NCBI GenBank assembly: GCA_965644295.1
Contig: CBFFRP010000025.1
Span: 62,001 to 126,000, forward strand
Direction of reading: 5' to 3'
Source of the DNA: Paraphysomonas bandaiensis
Lineage: Eukaryota > Chrysophyceae
Length of the DNA stretch: 64,000 bases
Shown in pieces: positions 11,296-22,551 of the stretch (position 1 is its first letter; every line of letters starts with the position of its first letter). Position numbers and translations under genes: made by a program. The notes beneath the pieces were generated by a model. The model ran no database searches, was not told the DNA's origin, and saw nothing but the letters and a program-made list of their open reading frames with translations.

Positions 11296-14258
11296 ATGAA
11301 CACAGTATTCCTGCTTATATATTTTATTATTACAATTCCGTTGTATGGATGTGTTCCTCCTTCTGATGTCAATATCGGTGTGGTGTTTAATTTACAGAAT
11401 AGCTCAGGCGGAGTCAACTATTTGGGTGTGCAGTGTAAGGAGGCCATTTTAATGGCATTAAGAGAAGTGAACAATAAATCAGATGGTCTTTATGACGATA
11501 TTTTACCATTGACTGAATTAAAAATTGCTTTTGCACCACATGGTTATTCGTATGCTAGTGCCGCTACAGCCACCAGCAACCTTGCTAAATCGTTTAGCAA
11601 TATGGGAGTCCGCGCTACTGTTGGGCCTGACACTAATATTGGAATTGAAGGTTTTAATCAATTCATGTCTTCTTGTTTTTCTTAACTCTGTTACAGGTTC
11701 GGCAAAGATTTTGGCGGAACAAGGAGCTCTGCTTGTCGCCTACCAAGGTGATAGTGACGATCTTGCTCTTCCGGAGCCATATCCCAATTTTGTTCGGACG
11801 AATCCTGCAGCTGGTCTGCAGGCAACTACTTTAGCTTCTTTCGTATACAACACCTATGGCTGGGAGCGGGTTGCAATTATTCACTCGTATTCTGTCTGGG
11901 GTTACCATATGCAGATTAGATTTGTAGATGAATTTCAAAATATCGGTGCCAGTGGCTTCTGGACCAAAACAGACTTTGCCTCAGGAGATTATGAAACTCT
12001 TGTGAAATCAGTTCGGGCTACAGGGGCCAATATATTTGCTGTTTTTATCGATGACCCGGCTGATATGGCTGCTCTTCTGAAAGCTGGTTGGAAATATGGA
12101 TTGTTTGGCGAAGGTACTCACATTGTGGCCACAGAAGCTGCTACCACTCCTGAGGTATGGCAGCTGCTTGATGATGGAGAGATGACAATAGAGGATATCG
12201 CGAAGGTTATGAAGGGATTCTCCGCGATTCGAGATATGGTGCGTAAATCAGATCCTGTGGCATCAGAATTCGTATCACGATGGAGACAGCAAGCTTCCAC
12301 ATGTGGTTTGGATGGGGCATGTGACTCTACTACTGATGATGATGGCAATTTCTTACATCAATATACTATTGACAACGTTACTACTTGCGCTGGGCTCAAT
12401 TTCACTGAATTTTCTCCTGATGGCTCAGATATTGATGCAGCAGCAATGTATGCGTACGATGCTATGATTCTATTAGCTAAAGGATTTAATTCTCTGCTTC
12501 ATGGTGCATATTCATCTCTTGGCATATCGCATCAGCTGCAAATCAATTTCTATTACCTTCAATTGGCTCTGGATTACGTAGTTAACGATGGTGTAACGGG
12601 AACTTTCCAGCGTCCCAGCTTTCTTACTCGTGGTACCAATGATCGAATGTCCAACATTGCGTATGCACTCTTTACATTCGATCCTGATCTATTTCTACGT
12701 GTGTCTCGGGAAACCATGTCCGCTGCTGATGTAGGCCTGGTATACACGGGTACACTAGACTCCTCTTCTTCTGTGTTCGAACCCTGTACAGGTGACTCTG
12801 TAGTGGCGGCAATGTGCGAGACTCAGTTGTACCCCAGTCATATTACATGTGCATGTTCGGACATTATATATGACACTTCAAACAATTTACCTCCCATGGA
12901 TCGCCCACATGTATCAACAGTCAGTTTACATATCGGCATGGCTGCGTTTCTGTGGGTTGTTTCAGCATTGTGCTTGATAGCCGTATTAGTTTCGTTTTCA
13001 TTCATGGTTTATTACAGCAAAACTAGGCTGGTGCGGATATTGCAGCCAGAGTTAGTGTATATCATTCTCCTGGGTGGTGTATGCTCTTCGATTACAGGAG
13101 TGCTAGCTTCACTGGAAGCTAGTACAGGACTATGTATTGCTCTCAATGTCATGTGTCACTTGTCGTTCATCCTTATATTTAGTCCTCTTCTGGTGAAAAC
13201 ACTTCGAATATATGTGGTTCTTAATTCAGGTTTTCAACGAAAGAAAATATCCCTGCTGCAAACATTATTATGTGTGGTTATAATACTTGCTATTACTGTG
13301 ATCCTCCTATCGTTGAGTGTGTCGTATGTCTGGTCTGAAGATTACGATTATACTATGATTGAGGACAACCAGTTCGAGAGGACGCGGGCAAAGACATGCC
13401 CATATATGATGCACGACCCAGCGATTGCGTTATTGGCATTCGAGACACTTGTTTTGCTTGGAGGTGTATATATGTGCTACATAACACGCGATATGCCCGC
13501 TGGTATCAGTGATGCCAAGCAAGTGGCAAACGGTATGATATATTTGCGCATTGTTGTGTGCCTAATATTAGCTGCAGCGATATTCGGAATTATCTTGTGT
13601 TGTATGGTGGGCGTTCCCCTATACTTACTTGTCAATATGACACCCTACGAGTCAAGGTTTCTTCTAGGACTTTTGCTCGTTTTGGGCGCGACAAGATCTA
13701 TAGTAGTATTGTATTTTCCGGTTTTGTGGAAGCTTCTACAGGTCAGTTGACGATTTCTAGTGAATACTTGTTAATTCTACATCGTAGGGATATGATTTGG
13801 ATAAATCGTTTAAATTGGTAGAAGTTAGGCCGCCCGCTTCGTAAGTAGTATGTTCGTATTGTCTTATCTTGTAGTAACCCAGTTTCAGATTTTCGTGTGC
13901 GAAATTGAGTATATATCCCGGTTCGACGAGCAGCCGCAGTACCACAGATGAAAGTGGGAAATCCCAACCTGAGCCCAATGCAAGTCTGACCAGGACAATG
14001 ACTGCTGTCGCAGAAATGGCGAGAATCGAAGCTGAAATTGACACTTTAAAGCAGCGCCTGGAGCTTCTGGCTAATCGGGCGCTTCACCATGAAGCTATAT
14101 CAACACGTCTTCATGAAGTTTCTGAGGTTCATGTTACCAGTGGCCACAGATCAATGAAAAGATCTTTAGATCGTCCATTTGAAGATTGTGACAAGGAGGT
14201 AGAACAGCTAGAAGATATTGATGAAGATGAAACTCTTTCCAGCCCAGATCACGTATAG
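11296..14258 (+). CDS. Class C GPCR, GABA-B receptor-like, with C-terminal coiled coil
   Basis: Four exons: 11296-11650, 11697-13741, 13788-13840, 13889-14258, giving 940 residues. A signal peptide (about 1-18) precedes a Venus-flytrap ligand-binding domain (about 24-500; NIGVVFNL at the first strand, GWERVAIIHS later), a short cysteine-containing linker, seven hydrophobic helices at about 525-795, and a cytosolic tail with a predicted coiled coil near 861-890 (MARIEAEIDTLKQRLELL). The 53-base third exon has a GTAAGT donor and is the only choice I found that joins the membrane domain to the coiled-coil tail in frame. A coiled coil is also how animal GABA-B subunits pair, so dimerisation is plausible. 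The ligand is unknown; residues for glutamate or GABA cannot be assigned here. Confidence 0.82.
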
Positions 14259-14689
14259 AAATATACCTCACATAAATGTCATGTTGAGTGGGATTAGCTT
14301 CATTGAGCTGGATAGTAAAATGTTGAAAGATACGCTATATATAAACTTTACATGACCCTCTGTATTCTCTTAGCTGTGTGATGTTAACGATACGTGTCTA
14401 TATCCACATAATATTGTGACTTAAAAAGTAGCCTACATAGTTCGCCTCCAATTCTATTTGCCTCTGTATTGTGGTTTTATTGCTTTGAAATATATAAATG
14501 TTATATAATAATGGTGTGACAAGTCATTGACAGTGCATGTTATTCGAGTAAGTAGAAAACTGGAGCAGGCTGATCATTGTTGTACATAATAGTTCTAGGA
14601 TATGATCGACAAGAGGTACTTGTGTATTTTTCATTGGGTAGTACATTATGCGAGTTCAGTTACATTATTTCGCGCTGTATACTATATGG
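14259..14689. other. Intergenic, nothing recognised
   Basis: AT-rich spacer after the receptor gene, including its 3' UTR. No gene or repeat recognised before the transposon starting at 14690. Confidence 0.4.
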
Positions 14690-14794
14690 CAGGGCCTGGT
14701 AGACGTTAGTGGTAATGGCCATTAATGGTAATTCCATTATAATTGCCGGGAACTGGATTACCATTAATTAGCCATTAATGGTTACCAGGCCCTG
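14690..14794. mobile_element. Family D hAT-type MITE, copy D1
   Basis: A 105-base near-palindrome with a perfect 12-base terminal inverted repeat (CAGGGCCTGGTA at the left, its reverse complement at the right). The flanking 8-mers CTATATGG (14682-14689) and TTATATTG (14795-14802) agree at 6 of 8 positions, as expected for an old hAT target duplication. The interior repeats CCATTAATGG-like units. Confidence 0.8.
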
Positions 14795-15485
14795 TTATAT
14801 TGATAGTAGGGTGTGGGTAACCCTTTTGACCTTATCTTTGTTCCTAGTAGCCCTCAGTACTCAATATACGCTCTGAAATAGGATTTATATAAAGCTCTAG
14901 ACCAATCACCAGGGCTGGGTAACATGATCACTTATGTTGGTCATGATGAACAATGGGTTGAAAGTGGTAGTATAAGCAAGGGCAGATAACGGGGTTGCTG
15001 ATAAGCGAAAACGTGCTTCTGCTACATCCTACAGTAGTATAAAACTTAATATTATGTTAATAAATTAATATTTTTTGTTGTCCTTTGTTGCTTAATACCA
15101 CAAAAAGAGAATGTCTTCTTAAACATTTCTATGTAAATACTGTAAAATTTAATACTCCTAAAGTTTTACAAAATATCGTAAAATTTCCATGAAGATTACT
15201 TACAACATATATATGAACATATATATCGTTTGCATGAATATATATTCACTTAACACCTGATGAACATATTATATATGTTCTTCTCAGAAACATCTGTTTA
15301 TCATCTATCATATTATTATGTTCACCAGTCAGTCATTCCTATATCTTACATCTTATATATTATTATCATCACTAATTGAAATTACTTCCGTTTTTTGTAG
15401 CTATATTCCCCCAAAAATTATGAGTTGATTTCACGTATAGTGGTACTATTAATTCACTTCAATTGCACAGTATAGTATTATATCG
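14795..15485. other. Intergenic, AT-rich
   Basis: No gene seen. A left-end-like sequence CAGGGCTGGGTAAC at about 14910 may be a truncated family C transposon end. The stretch 15040-15480 is strongly AT-rich with many TATAT runs. Confidence 0.4.
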
Positions 15486-15896
15486 ATATATCCCCTCAAC
15501 AAAGTCGGACTCGCACCTTTTCGTGGTGTTCTGGGGGATAAGTACCGGAGATATTTCTCCGGGAAACTAACGTGAGCCGCATATATAGTCAGCAGATATA
15601 TTGTTCTGCCCACTCATAGCCAAATGCTTGTGTGGTACAAGGGACACTAATAAGTGTCACTTGTGTAGACGTCTTTGGGCCCTGACGAATAAACAGGCAT
15701 CCGGGAATGGGCCCACCTCAAGGGCATCCGGGACAGGGCCCACCAGAAGGGTAATCGGGGTATTGGGCTGCCTGCTGAAGTTAAGCATCCGGGATGTTCA
15801 CCTTAAGAACTCAAAACACCTGAAGTCAGCAGATGTCAGGTATATATCAACATTCTGCTTGCTCCCTGCGTTTGCTTTGAGTGATTGATGCTGAGT
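15486..15896 (-). mobile_element. Family A SINE-like repeat, copy A3 (reverse)
   Basis: Begins with CCTCAACAAAGTCGGACTCG and ends in the variant block near GTTTGCTTTGAGTGATTG. The GCATCCGGGA...GGGCCCACC unit is duplicated in tandem (about 15697-15750), and the 30-base step keeps the roughly 95-codon open frame on the plus strand intact. Confidence 0.78.
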
Positions 15897-17369
15897 ATGA
15901 GTTCACATTATTCGGTATCTGTGTGGCCGGCCAATGACCGAGGTAATGCGTCAAACTCTCCTCATGGATGCATGGCAATGGCAATGATGTGATTAGACCT
16001 GTCATGTCTTCTCACACGTCTACTGCCTAGTCTTGGTTTCTCCTGACCCAGGTCATTGAGATTATATCAAGGCTCTGGCACTGTTCTCCAAGCAGTGTCA
16101 GGTACATTTGTGGTGCTTTTATGTTATTCTTGCTTAGTAGGTTTTCATCCGAGCGGGGAAGGTGCACGGTTTCCTACTAGTGTAAGTCACTCGGGAGAAG
16201 AGTGCAAGGTGGATGCATGTGCTGGATGAGTGCACACAATGGAGGGAAGACATTGGAGTCAGCTTGAATTTGTAACAGATTTTGGTAGATGTCTGTTTCA
16301 TGCGTCAGTGTGCAAAATTGCACCAGTGAGACCGCTTCGTGACCGTGGGAGGACCCGGCGCTAGAGCTACTTTATTCTCCCTTCCAGACTACCTGCTGCT
16401 GTGAACACCACCTTGAAGAGGGCCCTAAAGATCTGCCGCATATACAGGAGACATATGCCGAAGACACCGACCGCAAGTTGTTGTGTTAGGACAAGTAGAT
16501 TGGGCAGGAGCGTATGATCCGGCTTAAACACGCAACTCGTCGTATGCCCATGTAGCTAACTAAATCGTGTTGTATAGTTGAGCACTTGTCGGTGCATGCA
16601 ATAGTAACTAGATGAGAGTCATGTTATGCATAGTGTCGCGCGAGTTGTTAGGTTGGTCGCGGCAACGCACAAGCTTGCGCTTCTTAATAATCAGATTTTC
16701 AATTATATCGATATATCGTATCATGAAGCAAAAAGTCATTAAAGATTCACTTAATATTACGAAGTTTTCCATTTTGAATTGTAATAAATTCGTCCTGCGT
16801 ATCGCTCTCTAACCCATCTTGGTATTGATTCATGTCTTACTTCTTATTCCTACCCTGTTGCAGATCCAACTATAAAACACTACTCCCAGCTGGTTATCCA
16901 CCCATTTGACATCATACATCCCCGATTATGTGTCCCATCGGTAACGGTTCCAATATTATTCTTGTTAGGGAGAAACATTGCAGAGTCTCATGATTAGTGA
17001 CACTGATTTATCTGTCATGATTGGTTTTAGGAGAAATTTTGATGCTAATTATTTCTATTACACAGAAAACTTGAGATATAGCTAACTACTATTATTATAG
17101 TGTACCCTAAAAGTATAGCTCATTGTTTTAAGAATACATAAGACGCTCCCTGTCTTATATCATTGATGACTGTTAAGATTCAGCAAAAGACGAACGTGTA
17201 CCACGCTACAGTAGCTTTTTACGACAACAAGGACCAGGGCATAAAATCTAAAGTAGCGTCTTTGATTTCCATGTGTTGAGCCCTACGGAATAGAATATGT
17301 TAACTAACCCGGTGGACTAAAGCTATGTATATATAATTTATCTTTGGAACTGATATATTATATAGTTAC
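15897..17369. other. Long intergenic stretch, no supported gene
   Basis: No frame with recognisable protein character. GC content rises at about 16130-16560. A short fragment at 16657-16690 resembles the GCGGCGACGCACAAGC block of family A. Confidence 0.4.
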
Positions 17370-17539
17370 CAGGGCTGCGTAACAATTAATTGCAATTAAA
17401 TTGCAAATGTTTTTTTGCAATTAAATTGCAATTATTAGCTATAGCTTGCGCAATTATAATTGCAATTATTATGTATGTTCCATGTAATTTAATTGCAACT
17501 ACAATTAATTGCAATTCAATTAATTGTTACGCAGCCCTG
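17370..17539. mobile_element. Family C hAT-type MITE, copy C1
   Basis: A 170-base element with a perfect terminal inverted repeat: CAGGGCTGCGTAACAATTAA at the left and its reverse complement at the right. The interior consists of repeated TTGCAATTAAATTGC motifs. I could not identify a clean 8-base target duplication. Confidence 0.8.
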
Positions 17540-18115
17540 ATATACAGCTAGAATACGCAAGAATGCATTGTATGTTCTTAATACACTTCACACCTCAAAC
17601 TTTCACTCGTTATACATTTGATTTCTACATCAAAAGGAAGTGTTGGAGTACATGATGTAGTGTATAACTTTCAATGCTCTCTTGAGTTATATTTAATGTA
17701 GCACATAGCACCATAGCACATACAGATAAAAAACTAGTGAGTGATATATCATGTGGAATGTGGATTATCTGCTTGGTGGATATATAAGTAAGGGCATAAG
17801 AAACTCAACAATAAACTCACTCAACAATCAATAATTTAAAACTGTGATCAACATCTCTTACCATTCATGCTATTCACTAAATTATTATCGTCACTAGTAC
17901 TAATCAATAATATAAAAAGTATGATAAAACTGGTGAAAGAGTCTGTGAGTTAGTTATCAAGTATCAAGCTCATAGTGGACTAAATATCATAAAGTAACCA
18001 TTTTTAGTTCCAAAAGTATATCACGAGTAGATACAACTCCTATTTGCGGAGCACTCTTTGTAAATAGTGCTCAGGGTTTTAATTTACTAGATAAGATAAT
18101 TACGCATGGCATAAA
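17540..18115. other. Intergenic, nothing recognised
   Basis: AT-rich spacer between the family C element and the 3' end of the methyltransferase gene. Confidence 0.4.
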
Positions 18116-18867
18116 TTAGCCAGGTAGAGTAAAGTGCTGTATTCTAAACTGTCCTGAAGTTAAATTCAATGGTATAACCTCGTCGACGTGAAACTTCAAT
18201 GCCTTGCACGTCAAGCTCACTTCATCTTCAACATCCTGCACATAGCACTATAAGAGCGAGGTGAGTTTATTTTTGTCTCACAGACCTTGCCTATGTCAAA
18301 GCTGCTTGCCAGGACGAAAACGCCTCCAGAGTGCAGCAGCTTTGCAACACTAACAAAGAGTGGGCGTACAACAGAACTACAGTAGAGCAAATCTGAACCG
18401 ATAATTAGACATGCATCCACTTGCACACTTCTGAGTATTTCGGTTGGGAGATCTTCACCCCATTCATAACATCGTGCTTCACAATTTCCACTCGATCCAT
18501 TTAATTCAATATTTTCCAATAATATATCAACACAACCAGGGTCATAATCTGTCATCACAATACGTTGACTTCGATCCCCTAAAACACTCACAAGCAAGCC
18601 ACATAGTCCGGCACCTGCCCCAAGCTCAACGACTAACCCACACTTCAAACTCTCCCAATTCTTTAATAAATAATGAGCTAAATAGTGTGCTGCAGGCCAG
18701 AGATATTGACCTGATTGTACATGACCTGGATCCTCACTGATGATCCGGACTGAGAGTGAAACATCGCCAACAGTAACAGTCTTCGTTATCTTTGAGTGCT
18801 GGGAATCAAACATGAATCCAATGGAGTCTATACAGTCATCCTCATCATCTGATACACTTCTTTCCAT
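18116..18867 (-). CDS. METTL21-like protein methyltransferase
   Basis: Two exons on the minus strand, 18867-18286 and 18247-18116, giving 237 residues. The 38-base intron (18248-18285) was inferred because reading through it gives an unlikely tail, while splicing continues the fold in an open frame of 43 codons. Family features: GQYLWPAAHYLAHYL near residue 53 (the G-x-x-x-WPAA motif of METTL21/FAM86-type enzymes), the SAM-binding motif VVELGAGAGLCGLLV near 79-93, and an acidic VMTDYD after the next strand. The usual catalytic-loop D/E-x-x-Y is represented by GSDLLY. These are seven-beta-strand methyltransferases that mostly modify lysine in chaperones and translation factors; the substrate here is unknown. 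Confidence 0.75.
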
Positions 18868-19505
18868 TACAGTAGTTGAGATATGAGGAGTGTCTATCTG
18901 CTGTGTACTATATGACTATATGCGGTATGGACCCTCCCGTCCACCTGAATGATGAGCTCACTCTACCCCCCTATACACTATACACCATCATACATACATA
19001 CATACATACATACATACATACATACATACATACATACATACATACATACATACATACATACATACATACATACATACATACATACATACATACATACATA
19101 CATACATACATACATACATACATACATACATACATACATACATACATACATACATACATACATACATACATACATACATACATACATACATACATACATA
19201 CAGAGGTATACCATACCTGGCTGGTATATGTACACTATGCATACGGTACACGGTACGTAGGTACGTACACAGCAGTGCATGCAGTGGTGTGGCAGAGTAG
19301 CTAACTACACACACCTGCTCTGGCCAATCATGTATCGTTTTTTGGCATTCATTCGCAGATACTTACACACCATGTGAACGGCTTGGAGTGCCTACTCACC
19401 TTAACGTCTCGCGCTAGCTCATGTATCCTCATTTCATGCAAACTTCTATTTACATCATACTGCATAGGCAGTATACTCTCACCTAGAAGTTAACTCTGCT
19501 TTAGC
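18868..19505. other. Divergent promoter region holding a CATA microsatellite
   Basis: This separates the divergent methyltransferase and pseudouridine synthase genes. The centre is occupied by the tetranucleotide array described separately; the flanks show no gene. Confidence 0.5.
18988..19201. repeat. (CATA)n microsatellite, about 214 bases
   Basis: A perfect or near-perfect run of the tetranucleotide CATA, about 53 units. It generates long artificial open frames reading Tyr-Ile-His-Thr on one strand and Met-Tyr-Val-Cys on the other. Confidence 0.97.
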
Positions 19506-21233
19506 ATGCTGCCCACTACAAGCCGAAGTTTAGAGTCGATTTTTATCAGCTTCCCTGAACGATTTAGTCATTGTGGCTTTTTTCGAGACCGAAATTGGGC
19601 TGCAGTTGATAATTTTTGGTGCTCTATAGTAAAATCAAAAACACTCCCACATTGGATAACTAGTGATTACAATACTGAAGAAGACGAAGGCTATGGGCTG
19701 ACGGATCTCAAGGCAATCAAGGAGTGTGCGCATGCCGAATTAAGCGGTGAATACAAGAGAGGTTCGCGAAAAACTTTTGCTTTACGGATTGGCTATGCTG
19801 GTACCATGTACCAGGTTTGGGTGTGTTTCGGACGAAGTTTCATAGTTCATCAATATTTTCATAGGGGTATCAGTCCCAAGGTGGGAAGGAATCTGGAGTA
19901 AAGACCGTTGAAGACGATGTGCGAGATGCACTCGGCAGGTCGAGTGTTTGCGCTGGTCGTACTGACAAGGTGGTGCTTCTTTGCTTTCTTAAACGTTAAT
20001 TCTCAATAGATTACGTTATACCGTTTAGGGCGTATCAGCTGTTTCTCAAGTGATATCATTTCACTCAACAAGTGAGTCAATAACTGAGGAGTCTATCTTA
20101 GAGACCGTCCACCAACATGAGGCGGTACAGTCTGGCCGCCTAGCAGTATTTTCTTGTCATCAAATGCCAAGAAAAATGCATGCGCTTTTTAGCGCGACGT
20201 GGAGACGATACATGTACGTGTTTCCTTTAAATAGCCCAACAGACACGGAACGGTGGCGAGGATCTTTTCCAGATGATCCAGAACCTGACTATGGCGAAGT
20301 GCGCTACTTTCCTGTACCTTCTGATGCACCTGCTGCTAGTGCAGGGGCAACGGAACAGGATGAGACGAAAAAATGTGCCATATATGACGTCGACATTGGC
20401 TTTGTGAATGATATGCTGAAAAGGTACTACCACCTTATGCTGCTTATGACTAACTTTGAATGAATAAAGATGCATGTTCTTGCTCGTTGTTCATAGAAAT
20501 TAGGGATAGTCTTATGTAATAACTTATTATGCTTTATAGGATTGAAAACCGAGAACTTCACTATGATGGGTTTGCTTTCCGAGACACGAGGCCTACTGAA
20601 GGATCTCGAAGTGACTTATGCACCCTTCAACGAGCGAGAGCTTTTTATGCTGACCTTTCTCAAACGAATGATAACAACTCAGGTACACAGTTCGGGAAGA
20701 AATTTATGTGTCGTGCGTGCTAATTCGCTCTTTTTCTACTGTATACATTTTATGTCTAATACAGGCGACTCAATACCAGCAATAGTAATAGAACTTGTTG
20801 GGACTAGGTTCCTTCGAAGAATGGTTAGAAATATAGTGGTATGTAATTATTTTTGCGTCATTTTGTAGTGTAACTTGTGTGTTCCCATGATTAGGGTACA
20901 GTGATAAGGGAGAGCCAACTGCCTTTGGAGCAAAGGGACAACCGCGTACTTGAGAAAATTACGGAAACGAGACAACGGTGAACCACCATAACGATATATG
21001 CGTACTGCTTTAATGTGCATAGCAGGGATAGAGCATCATCCAGTGTACCGGCATCCGGTCTCTGTATGTGTGGTGTTGGCTATGATTTGAAAGATTTGTC
21101 AGTGTCTAAGTTTGCTCCTACAAATCCGAAAACAATTGCAAGGAATAAGAGAAAGTTGGCGGAGGCAGCAGCCGCTGCAGCAGCTATTTCACAGAATACT
21201 GATAATGGAAAGGATGAAAATTCTTCCAGTTAA
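19506..21233 (+). CDS. TruA-type tRNA pseudouridine synthase
   Basis: Seven exons: 19506-19814, 19865-19969, 20029-20423, 20540-20682, 20765-20838, 20895-20977, 21023-21233, giving 439 residues. Splicing restores the TruA core: ALRIGYAGTMYQGYQSQ, then CAGRTDKGVSA, where Asp137 is the catalytic residue in the family's GRTD motif, then the late core ELVGTRFLRRMVRNIVGTV. The enzyme isomerises uridine to pseudouridine in tRNA; the animal and fungal relatives PUS1 and PUS3 differ in position specificity and I cannot tell which this is. The roughly 75 residues before the core and a charged, alanine-rich C-terminal tail are extensions. The chosen start is the first ATG in the frame. Confidence 0.85.
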
Positions 21234-22551
21234 TTAATCAAAATAGTAGGTTAATTTGAAGTTTTAATACTCAGCTGTGTCCCGTCAACTGCTGAAATGT
21301 CTGATGTACAATGGTTAATTAATTATAACTTTTCTTCACGAAGCGTACTCCAGTCTTAATGTTATGCTGAGTACTTTGGTTTTCTCTGGCATTTTAAGAT
21401 TATTATTTCTGAGTTAGAATATAAAACTGTATATACGACTTCCGATATAATAGAAATATTTTTAAATAGGAGTGCAACGTGTCCTAGTAGTACTCTAATT
21501 CTGAAAACCATAATTATATAGTATAAAGGACCATGATTAGATGCCAATTACCAATGAAATTACTCTTTACCGGAGATAACGTGCTAATATTTCACTTCTA
21601 CAGTATGTATTGATTTGTTTTATTCGAAGATACACATGAAATATTGATATAATTTTGACTATCAGTAAACTGTAATCATCAGTTTCTATATATACTTTAC
21701 GGTTACTACTGAGACATTCACAATGGATTACTTATTCATATCAATGGAATACTCAACGAATTTGACTAACCATGAACCAGTACAACGGGGAAACATATCA
21801 AATTGTGAAGTCGATGCTGTTGATGCATTACTTTCTTTCTAACTTTGAAATTTTAGTGCAGAAATTTTAACACTAACGGAACGCCAATGCTGACGATCTA
21901 CATTTCCTCCTATGCATTGAAGAGGGTACCTACAACTGACAAAATAAGGTGAAGATTGAACAGAATATAATGGTCTGATCGCTTTTTATTTCCCTGTGTG
22001 TATCTGATGTACAGTCCAACTAATGACAGAAGAGGAAGTGTTGTATTTAGGTCAAGCTAAACCAGCCATTAATGTGAATGTATGCCATACAGTTACAAGA
22101 ATAGTAAAAGAAATTATTTTCTTCAACTTTTCCTTGCAGAAATGCATTCTGCTGGTGGATTGTGCTGCATATAACATACATACTCTGTGACTATAGACCA
22201 ATAATATCTATTATAAATCAACTGATTGGTTATAAGTACTGGAGTAGTGGAGTCCAAAAAAAAAACAACGGTTATGGCTGTGTGTTTTATATGCGTGTCT
22301 CTCCTCTTCAAATTTATACTGCAATGAACAGCACATACACATAGTGGTTGGAACTATATAAACAACCCTCTAAATTGTCAACCATTGACACGAGCTCTTC
22401 TTTATATTCTATTCTTCATTTACGACTGGAAAAGATTCTCGAACGCTGTTATCGCTGATTATCAATACACATAACACCTTAATATTCTCACATTTCTAGA
22501 GAGGTTTCTACTTTAGTATTACGGACTGAATCGATATCGTATCTTAAAGCT
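21234..22551. other. Intergenic, nothing recognised
   Basis: About 1.3 kb of AT-rich sequence between two plus-strand genes. Short open frames show no protein character on either strand. Confidence 0.4.

Noticed and set aside
13905-14258. Separate small gene after the GABA-B-like receptor
   Set aside because: A 53-base exon with a GTAAGT donor joins it in frame to the receptor, so it is better read as the receptor's C-terminal tail.
16130-16560. GC-richer patch as a possible structural RNA or decayed gene
   Set aside because: I could not draw a convincing tRNA, snRNA or protein from it; only a fragment similar to family A was seen.
18217-18285. Unspliced C-terminus of the METTL21-like protein
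   Set aside because: Removing a 38-base GT-AG intron gives a longer, open and more family-like tail ending at 18116.
18876-19314. Long open frames through the CATA array on both strands
   Set aside because: They are produced by the tetranucleotide repeat (repeating Tyr-Ile-His-Thr or Met-Tyr-Val-Cys) and have no protein character.
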